A stretch of DNA of 64,000 bases from Dicaeum eximium. Lineage: Eukaryota; Chordata; Aves; Passeriformes; Dicaeidae. Numbering within the stretch: position 1 is the stretch's first letter; the number at the start of each line of letters is the position of its first letter. A model generated the notes under the pieces. That model saw nothing but the letters and a program-made list of their open reading frames with translations. It ran no database searches and was not told the DNA's origin. The stretch is from contig VWZP01006072.1 in NCBI GenBank assembly GCA_013396995.1, positions 205,493 through 269,492 of the forward strand, read 5' to 3'. Shown here piece after piece: positions 51,661-64,000 of the stretch. A program made the translations under genes and the position numbers.

Positions 51661-53577
51661 TAGAAATGTAGGCTTCTCTCACATGGGCTCCTGGAGCACC
51701 AGCTTTGTGGATTATCTAGTGTGTATTTTTTACCTAATGTTAAGTGCTTGGCTATTGCTATCTCTGTGTTTTTACAGTTAGTGGATTTTGAGGTTAGCAG
51801 ATGGGTAACACTAAAAAGAAAACCCCTGAAAACACAAACAGCCATGTGAAAGCAGTTACTGCTTCTATGTCAGACTTCTATCTCAGTTTCAAGATGTACT
51901 GAAGTTTCTCAGAATATTGTAGAGGAATTTCTGTGTTGGATGAAAGGTATTTAAGTAGATCATTTTATGAGTAGATACTGTTACTGATAAAAAGAACAAG
52001 ATATATTCAACACTGAAATAAACTTACAGATCTTCTTTGAATTAACTGGGTGGTGGGTTGAGTTCTTATCCTCACTAGGATATTGTGTAGCAAAGATAAA
52101 AGAGAGGAAAATGTACAACTATATCTGGCTAAAGTCTTCTGCCTCCTGAGTTGTTAAAAGTCTTCATAGCACCCCACACATAGTGCATTGAAGTACTTGG
52201 AACAGACATTCTGTAATCTTATTACTGTTCTGTACATAAATGTCTTTTTTTTTTTAACTTATAATGTATTTTTTAGGAAAGCTATTAAGAGCTGTACTGG
52301 TGCTGCAGTGCAGGAAGCTTCCTCCCTTCTGAACCTCTAGCTTCTCTATGATTTCTGTTGGGGTGGTGCCCTCTTCAAAAGCAGGGGCTCTTGTTAACAG
52401 CAGCTTTGGACTGAAATCCTTGGATGTTGGTATTGCTTATTCTGACATAACTAAACCAGGTGATGGTTATGGTAAGGAAATGGTTTATGATGCTGCTCTG
52501 CAATATGCCCAATAAAAAGCAAATAGGAGACCTTGGGGTTTAGGAAAGGTCTAAAGCTGAGGTAAGAAACAGCTGATTTCAGCTACCATTAAAGTGTGTA
52601 CTAGATGGGGAACATGACAATGTTCCTTATGCTTGTCTGGGGAAGAAAAAATATTAGCAGGCAGATGGTTGGGCCTTTCTGAAACTACAGTAGAAAGAAA
52701 AGTTCTTAATGGCTTAGAAAAAAAAATTAGTTACTTTTTCTTTCTGAAATTCTTTTAACATCTTTTCTCAGCCTCACTTACTACTCTGCTATCCAAATTA
52801 CTTTGCATTTTCTTAATGCAACTGGAGTATTTCCCCTATATCTTTATCTCACCGAATATAATTGCTTGCCAGTTTTATCTAAAACAGTAACAGTTCTTAT
52901 CACGTGGTAAGCACTCTTTAATGAACTTGTCTGATGAACATTTTTATGTGATGCTACTTCTTTCTTCCTGCCAGCAAATTGTCTGCCAGTTGGCTTAAAA
53001 CTGACACACAGGTTTCTTTCCTGTATTCCAGCTGCCTGTCTTGTTGAGCTTCTGTATCAGGAAAGGATAACAAATTAGTGTTAACTGTGTTCTGCAATTC
53101 AGTAATAGCTATTATTTAACAATATTTATCCCTTTGGTAAGGGTTAGGTCTTAATATTTCATAGTGTTGTCTGGCACAGGGTGTAAACAAATTATGTTAC
53201 TGATTCTGTGCTGATCAAACAGTGGTACTTTTGTATTTTTCCTGGCACTGTTATCCCAATTAAAGCTATCTCAAATTTTCTACTCAGCCAGTAACTTCTT
53301 TGATTAATTTCTTGTTCTCATTAGAAGTGTTCCAGGGTCTGTCTGTCACATTTGTTCAGGCCACATTCAAAATGGACCCTATGAAGAGAATTGATTTAAG
53401 TCAGCCCTTACTGCAAGACCTGTAATGAAACATTACATCTTATAATGACAATCTGAAAAGGCACAAAGCTACATAAGCATAGAGATGAGAAGGGCCTTGC
53501 ATGTCTTCTTGGATTTAAGAGCAGTAGATTGTGTTTGGTTGTTGCTGTGTCATTTAATTGAATTAGAAGGTTGTCTG
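51661..53577. other. Intergenic segment, nothing recognised
   Basis: AT-rich non-coding DNA with a T run near 52244-52255. There is no supported gene or transposon. Confidence 0.5.
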
Positions 53578-53851
53578 GGAGTCATGAACTAGCTGAGGCT
53601 GGAAGGAACCTCTGGACATTGTCTAGTCTGACCCCTCCCTACTCAGAGCAGGGCTACCTACAGCAGGCTCCTCAGGGCCATGTCCAGCCAAGTTTTAAAT
53701 ATTCCTTCAGGGCTGGAGACTTGAGCCTCACTGGGCAATCTATCATAATGGAAAAAATATTTTAAGTTCTAATGGAATTTCCTGTATTTCAGCTTGTGCT
53801 CCTTGCCTCTTGTCCTTTCCCTGGGCACTGCTGTGAAAAGGTGGCCCCTCT
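53578..53851 (-). mobile_element. CR1 LINE 3' fragment, minus orientation
   Basis: The plus strand shows the reverse complement of a CR1 3' end: GGCTGGAAGGAACCTCTGGA near 53598, CAGAGCAGGGCTACCTACAG near 53645, GGGCCATGTCCAGCCAAGTT near 53676 and TTGCCTCTTGTCCTTTCCCT near 53803. It is a 5'-truncated, indel-bearing copy without coding capacity. The A/T-rich stretch around 53750 breaks the alignment to the usual CR1 3' UTR. Confidence 0.9.
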
Positions 53852-56800
53852 AATTTGTCTTTGAAAAAGGATTCTAGCTACCACTGCTGTTTGTATAAAT
53901 AACGCCCTGATTAGCACCAAGCATGTATTACACATTCATTATTGGTTTTGTGGCACCAAAGCAATCCAATCCTCTGTCCTCCATCTCCTTAAGTTATCTC
54001 CCATGGATTCCCATCCCAGAAGTGCTGGGACCTGCTTCCTACATTTGAATCCTTGCTGTTACTTCTCTAGTGCCTACTGAAAAAGGTAGAAGCAGAAATT
54101 GGTTCTTCTTGCCCAGTTGAGGGGAAGTTCAGCCAACAGAAAACTTTTGTCTTCAGTAAATAAGTCTCTGAATGCAAGCACCAGCTACTCTAGAGTACAA
54201 ACCAGGGAGATGTTTTCCTCACTGAGATAAGTCCTAATTACAGGTAAAACTTAGAAAAGCATGTACTCTGTAGCTGAAGCACCACTGACAGTAAACATGA
54301 CAGAATTAGGAAAAAAAATTTTGCAAAGGATTAGTGGAGAAAGATGTGCTTAGTCCTCAGTAGTTGCAGGTATTTGCATTGCTGTTGTTCCCAGGGTAAT
54401 TGATGCTCAATCACATTTTGTATCATTATTTTTCTGTTGTATGTGACTTTTGAATCTGAAGCTTCTACTCAGAGAAATTCATATTTTTGGATTTTTATCT
54501 ATACAGGAACTTATCTGGTCCTGTCCCATACTGTTTTGTAGGATGATATGCAGGAATAGAAAGGAAAGATCTGCTTTAGCATGTGTAGATTTTTAATATT
54601 AAAAATGCTCATAATACAAGACCTGCTGAAGAAATTTTACTAAGGTGTGTGCAGGTGGTTCCATGCACTATGAATACACTGTACAGGTCTGCAGAAGACC
54701 TGCCTCCTTTCAGGGAGTGGTCTGAATATGGGCTTGCCCTTGCTGTAGAGTCCTAAACCAAGAACCTACTGGATCCCAGTAGGAGTACTGTGTCACCCTT
54801 TCTATCTTCAGGTACTGATCCTACTTTCAGAGTACAAGACCAAAATACTTCTTAGCTTGAATATTAGAAGTAGCTTAAGTGAGGCAAAATTAGAGTAACT
54901 GAAAGTAAATTAAAGGCAAAATTAAAGTAACTGGAGAGATATCTTCTTCTCTTGGTCCTCTATTTCTCCCTTCCCTTTCATCTTTTCACTTTTAATTAAA
55001 ACAATGTTCCCAGAACTTTGTTTTGGTATTACTAAGTTGCAGCAGTAGCTACCTGTAAATATTCCTTATTTGACCATATCTTAAAAAGATGACCCCAAAT
55101 TACAAAATATCGAGTTGCAATTGTAATCATAATGAGAATAGATAATGCAGAATATTCCCCAGCATGGTCTGGTGTGTGTTTAAAAGCACTGCATTCACAT
55201 GGACTTCAGAAAAGGCCATAAAGCCATGTCTGATGGCTCTGCAATCCCAGTGCTTATTTACCTGAAGCAGACTTGACTGCACACAGCACTGACATGATTC
55301 ACAAAGGTCAAGGTCTAAGGCAGGTGGTGAGCCAGCCTGTGTGGCTGGGCTGGGGAGAGATGTTCCCTTTCCAGGAGGAGGCCTTAAATTACTCTTATTA
55401 AATCTGTAATTTGTGACTCTCGTATGCCCAAATGTAATGCAAATCCACTGTTTTTCTTGCTTGCAATTAATGTCAATGGAAAGATGAAATGGGAGTTCAA
55501 GGAAATGGTTGCAATAAGCACCACCTCAGAGCCTTGTGTTGACTCCAATTTTCTTACATCATAAACTGCTTTGAGCTCTCTAAGTTAGAACCCAGCAATT
55601 TAATGCTTGTTTCATGTTGCTTCAGTTAACTTTCTTTAGACAAAAAAGGGGTCTGAAAGCACATGTTTGATAACTGCTGAACCAATTGATGACTGAACTA
55701 ATTGATACAAGAGAAATTTAGTGGTGCTCACAGTTGTGATACAGCTCATCTGCAGGGAAATAAAACTAGGGAAGGTATTAATGTCTTCCTTCCAGCATTT
55801 GCATAAGCTACAAGACTTGTTCCATACTAAGGATGGTGAAACCTGAGTACTTGTTTTATGCCTGTGAACCCAGTGGGTCAACCACAAACATTAAAGCCAC
55901 TCAAAACCATGAAGGTGACTTTGTTTTTAATTCAACAATTTAATTTAATTTAATTCAACAATTGGTGCTCATTTAATTGAGGAGCATCCATCATTTGTGT
56001 AATTTGTGGCCCTAAATGCTCCAGAGATCAGTTGCTGAGGTTCCTGAATTTTAGGTTGAACTTTAGTTTTGTCAGGTTTTTTTTTTTTTTAATTCAGGTT
56101 TCATGTATCTTGATGGATTATTTTCCAAAATGTGTGACAGAGGATGAAAAAAGAGTATGTGGAAGAACTGTGTCCTTAGATTAATACTGTGAGAAAGGAA
56201 GCCAACACAAACCAGCTACTGATTCTCAGTTTGACTTGCTGGAGAGTGCCTTTTGTGTAAATTTTGATATCTAAGAGTTATTTCTAGCAACTTCTAGGAG
56301 ACAAGGGGTACGCAAAAAAGGTGAAGCTCTGATTTGTCTAGACAGAGTGTCTTTGACATAAAGAGGATGATTTTTTTCCTAGCCTCCTGCAGGCTACTAG
56401 CTCAGAGCAGCTACAGACACGGTGTATTTATGCCTGTTAAACCAGAAGTTCTGCCTATTGTTTTTCCTGCCTTCATCCCTTTCTACTGCTACAGTCCAAC
56501 TCTGCTATACCAGGCTATTAAACATTCAGCATCCAGAATGTCTAGACAGGCTGAAAGACTGTCTGTGCTCCTTTTCTCAGATTCAACTTTGCTAAGCACT
56601 AAAAAGGCTATTTGGAAAGCAAAGGTGGCAGAGTTTAGAGTATGAGAGCCACTTCTTCAGGCTGCCTTCTGAGTGGGTAGTAATACACACTGATAGAGAT
56701 TTCTAGCAATGCACAAAATTCATGTGTAAACTTCCTGCTGCTCCCCAGAGAGGCTTCAAACCTTTGACAATTATTGCTAATGTATTAAACAGCTTGCACT

Positions 56801-59800
56801 TGTATTCTAAGGATACCAGACTACATAGAAATGTATTCTGTTTAGCTGGCAATGTTCTACTCAAATAACAGAGGAGAAAACTAAAGGGCGACTTCCTTAC
56901 TTCAGAAGATGGGAAAAATCTTTTTGAGGCAGAAAGAAATGGTTTCTGTGCGGGGACCTGTGGATCAAGAGAGACATTTTGCTGTGTATATCTGCTGCTT
57001 TTGGCAATGTTGAACAAGAAAGCAAACAGAAGAGCCAACTTCTTTTTTTCTATGTAATCTTTATTTTCTTCAGTGCTGACTTGAGTCACTCTGTATAGCA
57101 AGATGCAAGTACTTGGTTCTTGCAGGGTAGAAATGAACATTGCCTCTAGAAGCTTTGCAAATTGAAAGTTGGATGGGCTGCAGAAGGGCTGTTGATCCTG
57201 TCGCTGTTTATCTACTGCACACTCTGTATGATTGTGATATATATTATAGAAACATGCTTTGATTTTGCACCTCAGGACAAGCCTGAGAGACTTTGCCAGA
57301 GGTGGGGAGGAAGGGAAGGCAGTCAGCTGGCACAGCAGGAGTTGTCCTTGTTGTGCTTGCAGGAGTGAAGAGACATGGATGCTCCTATCCAGCCATGCCT
57401 TTGGGGTCCATCCCACTTTCCCTTTGCCTGAAGAACCTTGGGAAACCTTGTGCTACCTCTCGTAACTTCCAGTAAGGGAGAACAGCATCTTTGTGGAAGT
57501 GTTTAATAACCTGGGCTCTGAAAGGAAAGTAATTTTTCCTGTGTTAGGTGAGCCCTCCAAGAACAGACATCAAAAAAACATTCAGACTGGTAGCCAGGAG
57601 TTTGAGAAGCACCGTGCAAGCAAAGTGCCTGGATCAGAGGACAAACAACTGAATATGAGCACCCAAGAACAACTTGTTTTCTCTACTAATGAGAACAAAA
57701 GGGGGTGGCAGATTTATTATCTTATGCAACTCGAACAGAAAGTTTGTAAAGTTAACAGAAATCTGATTATAAAGTTCAGTATATGAAAATGCTGGGCAGA
57801 TTTGGGGTTAGAGCTAGAAATCTACCATAAAGCATTTAGGGACTAAAGAACAAAACATTCAAAGAAACTTACAGTTTAATTTATTAAGGGACTGAAATGT
57901 AACTTATGCATCCATAAATCATTGTGGAGACCTAATGAGTGTGAAAGACATCTCTAATCTATCACTGAAATCATAGCAGGAACCTAAACTGGAAACTAAA
58001 GGCAAAATCAAAGTTTAAAAGCATGGGCCTAGTTTTCTAGAGGGATAAATAATTACTGATGAAAATTAAAAAAAAAACAGGTGTTCTGATGCCTTCAAAT
58101 CAATATCCTTTGTCGGCAGCACTGCTTCTAGGATACAAAGGTTATCTGACATGACACATGAATTAATGATTTTGTGTCTCGGGTTTAAGCTGGATTAAAT
58201 GATTTGATATTCTCTTCCAGTTTTAAAATCTAAAGAAACCTTTTTCCCAGTTCAGGGGAGGATGCAGAGAGATTATACTTCTTGGGGGGGGAAAGGAACC
58301 CAAGTAATGAGAAGACAGAAAGCATAGCTCCAAGGGAAAAACAAATCAGGATATTGTCTAATAAAACAGCTTCCTTAAATGCATTTGTTGGTCAGCAGTT
58401 TTGACTAGACCTGTCTTGGAAGGAGAAAGCAAGGCATAGTGGGGTCAGCTTGCTAAAGGCTAACTTGGATTTGCACATAGGAACTGCCATCCTGCCTCGC
58501 AGCAGAGGTTCCCCTGAGTATCTCTCCCAGCTACTCATTCTGTGCTGCCCTGAGAGTGTGGGAAAGAAGAAAAGGGAAACCTGATAGCCCAGTGTCCTTT
58601 GCTGGCAGCCTTTTGAGTTGCTGGATAATGTACGATGTAGTCCTTCAGCTCTTGGGGCTGCTTATGCTCCTCTCAAACTCTGTGTACGGGTTTGGGCTTT
58701 GCATTTTAAGAAAGTTGGGTTAGAAAAGGAATCAAAAGGTCTAGAAAATATCCCATAAGGAATTCTTTATTCAAAGGAAGATTTGATAACTTAAGTATTG
58801 GGTTTAGTTTTTTGAAGTTGCTGCAAAGGAAATTAACACTTTTCCTTCCATACTTGGAGGAGGCAGGATAAAAACTGCTGAATACTCTTTGACTCAGCTT
58901 AACTTTGATACAAGGAAAAGCTTCCCAGTAGGATAATGAAGGACTAGTAAACATAGTTAAGAAAAGGTGTGTAATTGCTGTTGAAAGGCTTCAGGAACAG
59001 GTAGGACAAGACATCTTTCCAAATGACATGGGGTGATCCTTGTTTCCTTATGCAGCAGAAAACTTGAGGTCCTTTCTGTTTCTAAGACATGTTTTTCCCA
59101 CCTCTTTTGGGCTGGTGGCAATGTTGAACAAGCACTATTTAGCTGGAGACTATGACATTCTGCAAATAGATATTGTGCTGAACAACATTCTAAGTGTTGC
59201 CAAAGAAGTTCTACCTCCTCTTCATTTAAAGTAAAATCTATCAGCGGGTTCAAAAGGCAATCATTGTTCCCTGATAAAATGCAGCTGGTGTGCACATGAG
59301 CTTAGTCAGCAGACTATAAAATAACATAAGCTTTCCACAGGGATCAGAAACATCAAAAGCAGAAGGTGTATTTAAAAACAGTCTCCAACAGATTGCTATA
59401 ATTGTTAAATGTGATGCATCACAAGTAGTGATGGAATATAGCTGAGATGATACTACCCAGACAGGAAGGAATAATATGGCTTTGGTGTCCATCTCTGTAT
59501 ACAAATTTCAAATCCCAAAGAGTGGATCATCAGATGCCAGATTATGTGTAGCTCATAATTTAAAATGGGTCTGCTCTCATGAGGGAGGTGTATATCTACT
59601 GAAACATTCAGGTGCAGCTTTTGAACAAGTTAACAGCTTTAATGCCACTGGACTTGGGAACTTGGGAGAAATAACTATATAAATCCCACTGGGCTGCCCT
59701 AGTGGGATGTACTGGCATGGATACACTTATTTATAGAGTAATGTTTGAAGGTCCACGTGCAGTACATGTCAGACATTTCTGTCCATAGCTTACCAACACA

Positions 59801-62800
59801 AAAGCAAGGAAGTGACAGGTACAGCAGAGTGGCTTTGTGAGAGCCTCTTGGGCTGCAAATGAGCTCCTCTGTTGCCTCAGCTTGCTCTTGTGGGGGCCAC
59901 ATTTTATATGCTTTCAACTCCAAATGGAAGCAATAAGGTAGGATGGACATATGACTGCTGCCAGGAGAAAGTCTCAGATGGAGCTGTTCTGAACTTTCCC
60001 CTTCCGCTTTAGATCACATTTCCCTTAAGAAAAAAAATCCTAATGGGTTGCTTTTATGTTTCTGGTAAGAAAGAACTGGAGGCACTTAACCCATTGCAAC
60101 CCATTAAAAATTGATAAAACCAATCAGCAGTTGCATGATAAACCTTTTCACAGCATGGTGAATTTTCTTTAAAATAAGTAGTGTACCCTTTTAATATTTG
60201 TACTTAGAAGATTAATTGGATTCTGTCTGAATCGACTGCTGCAGTCAAAACAGGCTGGTGCTAGAGTGATGAAAATGCTTTGGCTTTATATTGATAGGGC
60301 TGTTCTGAATTGTTTTCAGTGTTCTGTCTCAGCCTTATCTGCTTTTCCTCACCTACAACTCACAGAATTAACAGTGCTAAACATCATTCTTTCATAGTCT
60401 TGGAAAAGAAAGTCCCTGGGCCTCCTGCATTTGCTAACTCTTCTGCTTGCAAGTATTCCCCTCTATTACACAGTGCAGTCATCCTACAGCTCTAGCTAGA
60501 TGCCTTTAAAATTCCAAATTCTATTCTGCTTAAAATTCAGTACTAACTCGAATTGTCAGGGCCCTGAAAGTCAGGAAAATGACGTCAAGAAAAGCCTTAA
60601 ACCATGAATTTTACATAATGTTGCAGTTTGTGTTTTCAGGTTTTACATTTGCAGGTATATCTGTGAACATGAGGGAAAGAAATTATTGAAAACCTGAGGT
60701 TTTTACTTATTCATATTGAAGCAAGAGGTTTAAAAGGAATGTCAGACTGTAATAAAACTGAGAACAATAGTGGTTAAACCTGCCAAATGAAAAAAAAAAA
60801 AGGTAGAAACATGCATTTGAAACTTTGTTTTTTCATTAAGCTGGGTGCTTTACATTCCTAATTTGGAATGTTAATAAATTTCACACAAACATTTCTGAAA
60901 GAAACAAACTTATGGCCTCTTAGCATTCTGTCCGTGTGCTGGAATAAAAAAACCTTAAGGCATAGCTACATTAGACACCAACTGGCTTTGCCATGTTCCT
61001 CAGCAAGATGCTGTGCTGGGAGGCTGAAATACGTGTGAGCAGGAAGTGGCACGTCCAGAATTCCGTGCAAAAGCTTCAGCTGCTTTGATTTCCTAAAACA
61101 TCCATAGCATTGCCCAACATTCACTTTCAAATTAAACCCCATTAGGCCAGAAGGGCTTTTTATCTAGAGATCAGAGCCTACCTTTGCTGTTGCTTCATGC
61201 ATAGGAAAGGTAGATGAAGAGTTAAATATGTGAAGGTAGTAAAAAAATAAACCATACATTTCAACCATATTAATTAATAATCAGTTATGGTAATAACATC
61301 AGCTTAGAGTAGTCTAAGAAATAGTTATCTTCACCCATTCTGTATTGGTGTTTTAATAGATAAACTGGCGTCATCTGCTCTGTGTTCTGATCCCAAAATT
61401 ACAAACGTATGTGGTATGATTCAATACTGAAAGAAATTGATTTTTTTTCAAATTATTCTAGATTTGAGACTCAACTAGGGTAGATAAATATAAAACAGTG
61501 AAGTTAAGAAAAACCTATCCCTGTGATTAACTTATGTGTACTTTTAATGTATGTGATGCAAGTGGTGCTGTCTTTGGAGAGCACATCCTTGTAATGCAGG
61601 GAACTGAATCCCTCTGTCACAGACTAGCTTCTCTTCCTAGATGTTGCTCATTCACTGATTGCACAGCTGCAATGTAATTAAAATGTTTGTTTACCTGTAA
61701 AAGAGGTGAAAGCTAAACACTGATGTTTGTACACATACATTGTATTATATCAAAGAAGTTAGGCAGCCTTTACAAATGATTTTCCAAGCACTGTCAAAAC
61801 TATTTAAAGCAACTTTTAACAATAGTAAGTGGCTTTAGGAAGGGGTGTTAAAAATATCCTATAAGGAGATATCTGTAAGTCTCTTCCTTACACAGAAATA
61901 GATAGACATATGAGTAAGACACACCAAGTTTGAGTAAGTACATGGTATGGCTTTAATTGCTGTGCTGCTCCCTGTGTTTCTGCCATGCAGGAGCACAGAT
62001 TAGCATTATGTGGGAACTGGAATACAGGGAAGTTCATGGGGTGTCCCTGTGCCTGTCTGTTGAGGGCCCAGCAACCACCACCCAGCTTCTTGCACCGAAT
62101 TAAGTCTCAAAACATTCTGTGAAATAAAGTGTAATCTTCTGAGCAAGATAAATTACTCTTAGGAGCCATCTGCCTTTATGCTTTTAAAAAAATGTCTCTT
62201 TAAATGTAAATTTAGCTTTCCAACAGAGACAGTATTACCATGGTAACAAACGCAAGAAAAATAAATGTCTCTTAGAGGAAAACCACTTTTTATTTTGTAT
62301 AAACATATTCCATATAAAATAAATTATGCAGCTATGGAATTATTGTATATACAATCTCAGACAGTAAAAAAGAGTATCAGTCTTTTCCTGGAATGGTTCT
62401 CTGAGCTCGTACCAAGCATAATTGCTTGCAGTAAAGAAATGTATTGTATACTTAATTTCATATGCTATGAACTCGAGCTGTCATCTTTCAGTTTGCTCTA
62501 AATGGACTGGAATGCTACGAACTTCAGCAGAGCGTCAGGCAGGCAGCAGGAGTTTACAGAACTGGAGCCTAAAATGTAATCTCTGCCAGGTAATTTATAT
62601 TACAAATGCTCTGCTGTGTGAATTTCCTCTGCACAGTCTACCACTGGAGAGGTTCGTTATTCAAAGAGCATAGAAGCAGTGGTTTGGATTTCTCCTTTCA
62701 TTGAATGAAAGGAAGAATGCTTTCAGGTTAGGCCTGTTTCAAAAATAAGATTGATGAGTGGTGTACTTTAAATTGTTCACAAACAAATTCCTCTCTGCCT

Positions 62801-63539
62801 CTTCCTGCATCAGTAACCTCCTACAAAGGTCAGTGTGAGGAGACACCCAAGACGGGCAGTATAATTGTTTGCAAGAATTTCTGCATAGTTAAAAATAATT
62901 TTTTACCTCATTTCAGGTTTCACATTTCACAGTATACAACTATAACAACAGCTTTCAAACATTGTCATTGTTGAAATGTTTCACAATTGTTTACCCTTTT
63001 TCTTTCCCTCCTTTTGGCCTTTTGACTGTGTGTGGTGTGTTTGAAGGCTGCAGGGGAGTGAAGATACCCATGGCTGGGTTTAGTGGTGGAAGGAGATGAG
63101 GAATTCTGGTGCTTGCCTCTGGAACAGAAACCATCCTGCATTTGCCTGGCACCTCTCATCTGAGTAAGACAGTATTTTACACAGATTAAGCTCTTCCTTC
63201 TTTCTGTATGGCAGGCAGGGAAACTGTATTATCCCCAGTTAAAGATATGTTAAAGAGCTGATTTCTTCTGGAGATTGTGACACTGACTTTGGCATGCCAT
63301 TTACTGTGAGAGGCAGCAGGAATGGTGCTGAAACTGTAATCTGCTCTTTCTCTACCTTGGCTGCTGAGTGGCATGTTCAGTAGCATCGACATCTATCACT
63401 TTGGATAACGCTCTGTTACACTTGAAATCAGAAGAGTAAAATGGAACGTTTTCAGTGGTGGCTTGGGCAGAACTTCATACAACCTAGTCTTCTGAGAAAA
63501 GATAAAGCAGTCAGTTTCCGCAAAAAATTGTTCTTTTAT
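53852..63539. other. Intergenic segment between CR1 and the right-hand CpG island
   Basis: AT-rich non-coding DNA. It holds a TTTAA-rich duplication (55928-55963), a T run near 56081, an 8-base G run at 58284-58291 and a 12-base A run at 60790-60801. A 237-codon open frame on the minus strand (56703-57416) starts at GTG; its first ATG leaves only 145 codons, and it resembles no family I know. No supported gene or RNA was seen. Confidence 0.5.
55928..55963. repeat. 13-bp direct repeat around an AATTT tract
   Basis: TAATTCAACAATT occurs at 55928-55940 and 55951-55963, with TAATTTAATT between the copies. The likely origin is slippage in an AT-rich stretch. Confidence 0.8.
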
Positions 63540-64000
63540 GTGTGCCAACAGGGCTCCAGCCGGGTGTCCCGTCCCTGGTGACACTCAGCGCCCTTACCCA
63601 GCCCCGCCGGCGCACGAGTGGCTCGGCACGCTGCGGGCCAGCAGGCCAGCCTGAGGGGACTTCAGGACACCACACGGATGTTTTGGCTTACCAAACATCC
63701 TACAGCACTGCGAGCACAGGGGAAAGAGCAAGGCAAGGGGTGAGCATCCCCCTCCTCTTATTGCTAGAGTTGGTCACCGTGTTTCAAACAGAGCCGGTGA
63801 GAAAGGGGGGAAAGCTGCGTTACTGCAACATTAACGACTTCAATCTGTTCTTCACTCTTCCGGGTGCTCTGCAAAAGCCGTATCGGTGTGGGGGTCTAGG
63901 ATGGACGCCGCTGCTGCTCCGACAGGCCCTGGATGTAGAGGCAGGAGCAGCCACCTGCCCCCGGCTGCCCGCCCCGCTCTCCCGCCCGCCCCGCTCTCCC
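63540..64000 (+). promoter_or_regulatory. Edge of a second CpG island, probably the REEP3 promoter
   Basis: GC and CpG content rise sharply from about 63540 to the window end, with CpG clusters near 63555-63640 and 63840-64000. The last 34 bases are a perfect 17-bp tandem repeat (63967-63983 and 63984-64000), each copy carrying a CCCGCCCC GC box. In vertebrate gene order as I know it, REEP3 lies upstream of JMJD1C in the opposite orientation, so this is most likely its promoter. No REEP3 coding sequence is visible inside the window, so the assignment rests on synteny. Confidence 0.55.
63967..64000 (+). repeat. 17-bp tandem repeat carrying GC boxes
   Basis: Two exact adjacent copies of GCCCGCCCCGCTCTCCC. 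Each contains a CCCGCCCC Sp/KLF-type site on the plus strand. The array may continue past the window end. Confidence 0.9.

Noticed and set aside
56703..57416. 237-codon open frame on the minus strand, the longest outside the CpG island
   Set aside because: It opens at GTG; the first ATG (57140) leaves 145 codons. It has no recognisable domain, its composition looks like translated pyrimidine-rich non-coding DNA, and several plus-strand frames are open across the same bases.
60041..60106. 11-bp inverted repeat TAATGGGTTGC/GCAACCCATTA
   Set aside because: A pair of this length within 100 bases is expected about once by chance in a window of this size.
1..64000. tRNA, rRNA, snoRNA or miRNA genes and CRISPR arrays
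   Set aside because: No B-box-like GGTTCGAATCC, no regularly spaced repeats and no rRNA blocks were seen. Small RNAs cannot be excluded by eye.

Overview
This is vertebrate nuclear DNA, most likely from a bird. The evidence is several CR1 LINE fragments with the typical avian 3' end, an AT-rich and CpG-poor background broken by one strong CpG island, and long non-coding stretches with only short chance reading frames. There are no bacterial-style operons, rRNA or tRNA genes, and no CRISPR array.

I recognise one gene. On the minus strand, the first coding exon of JMJD1C (KDM3C/TRIP8 family) lies at 45786-45926. It encodes 47 residues and ends at a clean GTAAGA splice donor. Its start is fixed by an in-frame TAG 15 codons upstream. 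It sits inside a CpG-island promoter (about 45470-46550) that contains GC boxes, three putative G-quadruplex sequences and a 4-codon upstream reading frame. I found no second JMJD1C exon, so about 1-45785 reads as the 5' part of a very long first intron. It holds one CR1 copy, homopolymer and purine tracts, a TG/CA microsatellite and several hairpins, but no other supported gene.

To the right of the promoter, about 46551-63540 is intergenic. It holds two more CR1 fragments (one in each orientation), a very old MIR-like SINE remnant and a candidate cryptic plus-strand promoter near 51.5 kb. The last 460 bases turn GC- and CpG-rich and end in a tandem GC-box repeat, which looks like the edge of a second CpG-island promoter. 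In known vertebrate gene order, REEP3 lies head-to-head with JMJD1C, so this is probably the REEP3 promoter; its coding sequence is not in the window.

At the largest scale, the plus strand looks richer in A and C left of the JMJD1C promoter and richer in G and T right of it. This fits transcription-coupled or replication-origin strand asymmetry centred on the promoter. I see no convincing undescribed system. The most interesting leads are the promoter architecture (uORF plus G-quadruplexes), the 62-bp palindrome at 10.8 kb, the compositional switch and the candidate promoter at 51.5 kb.
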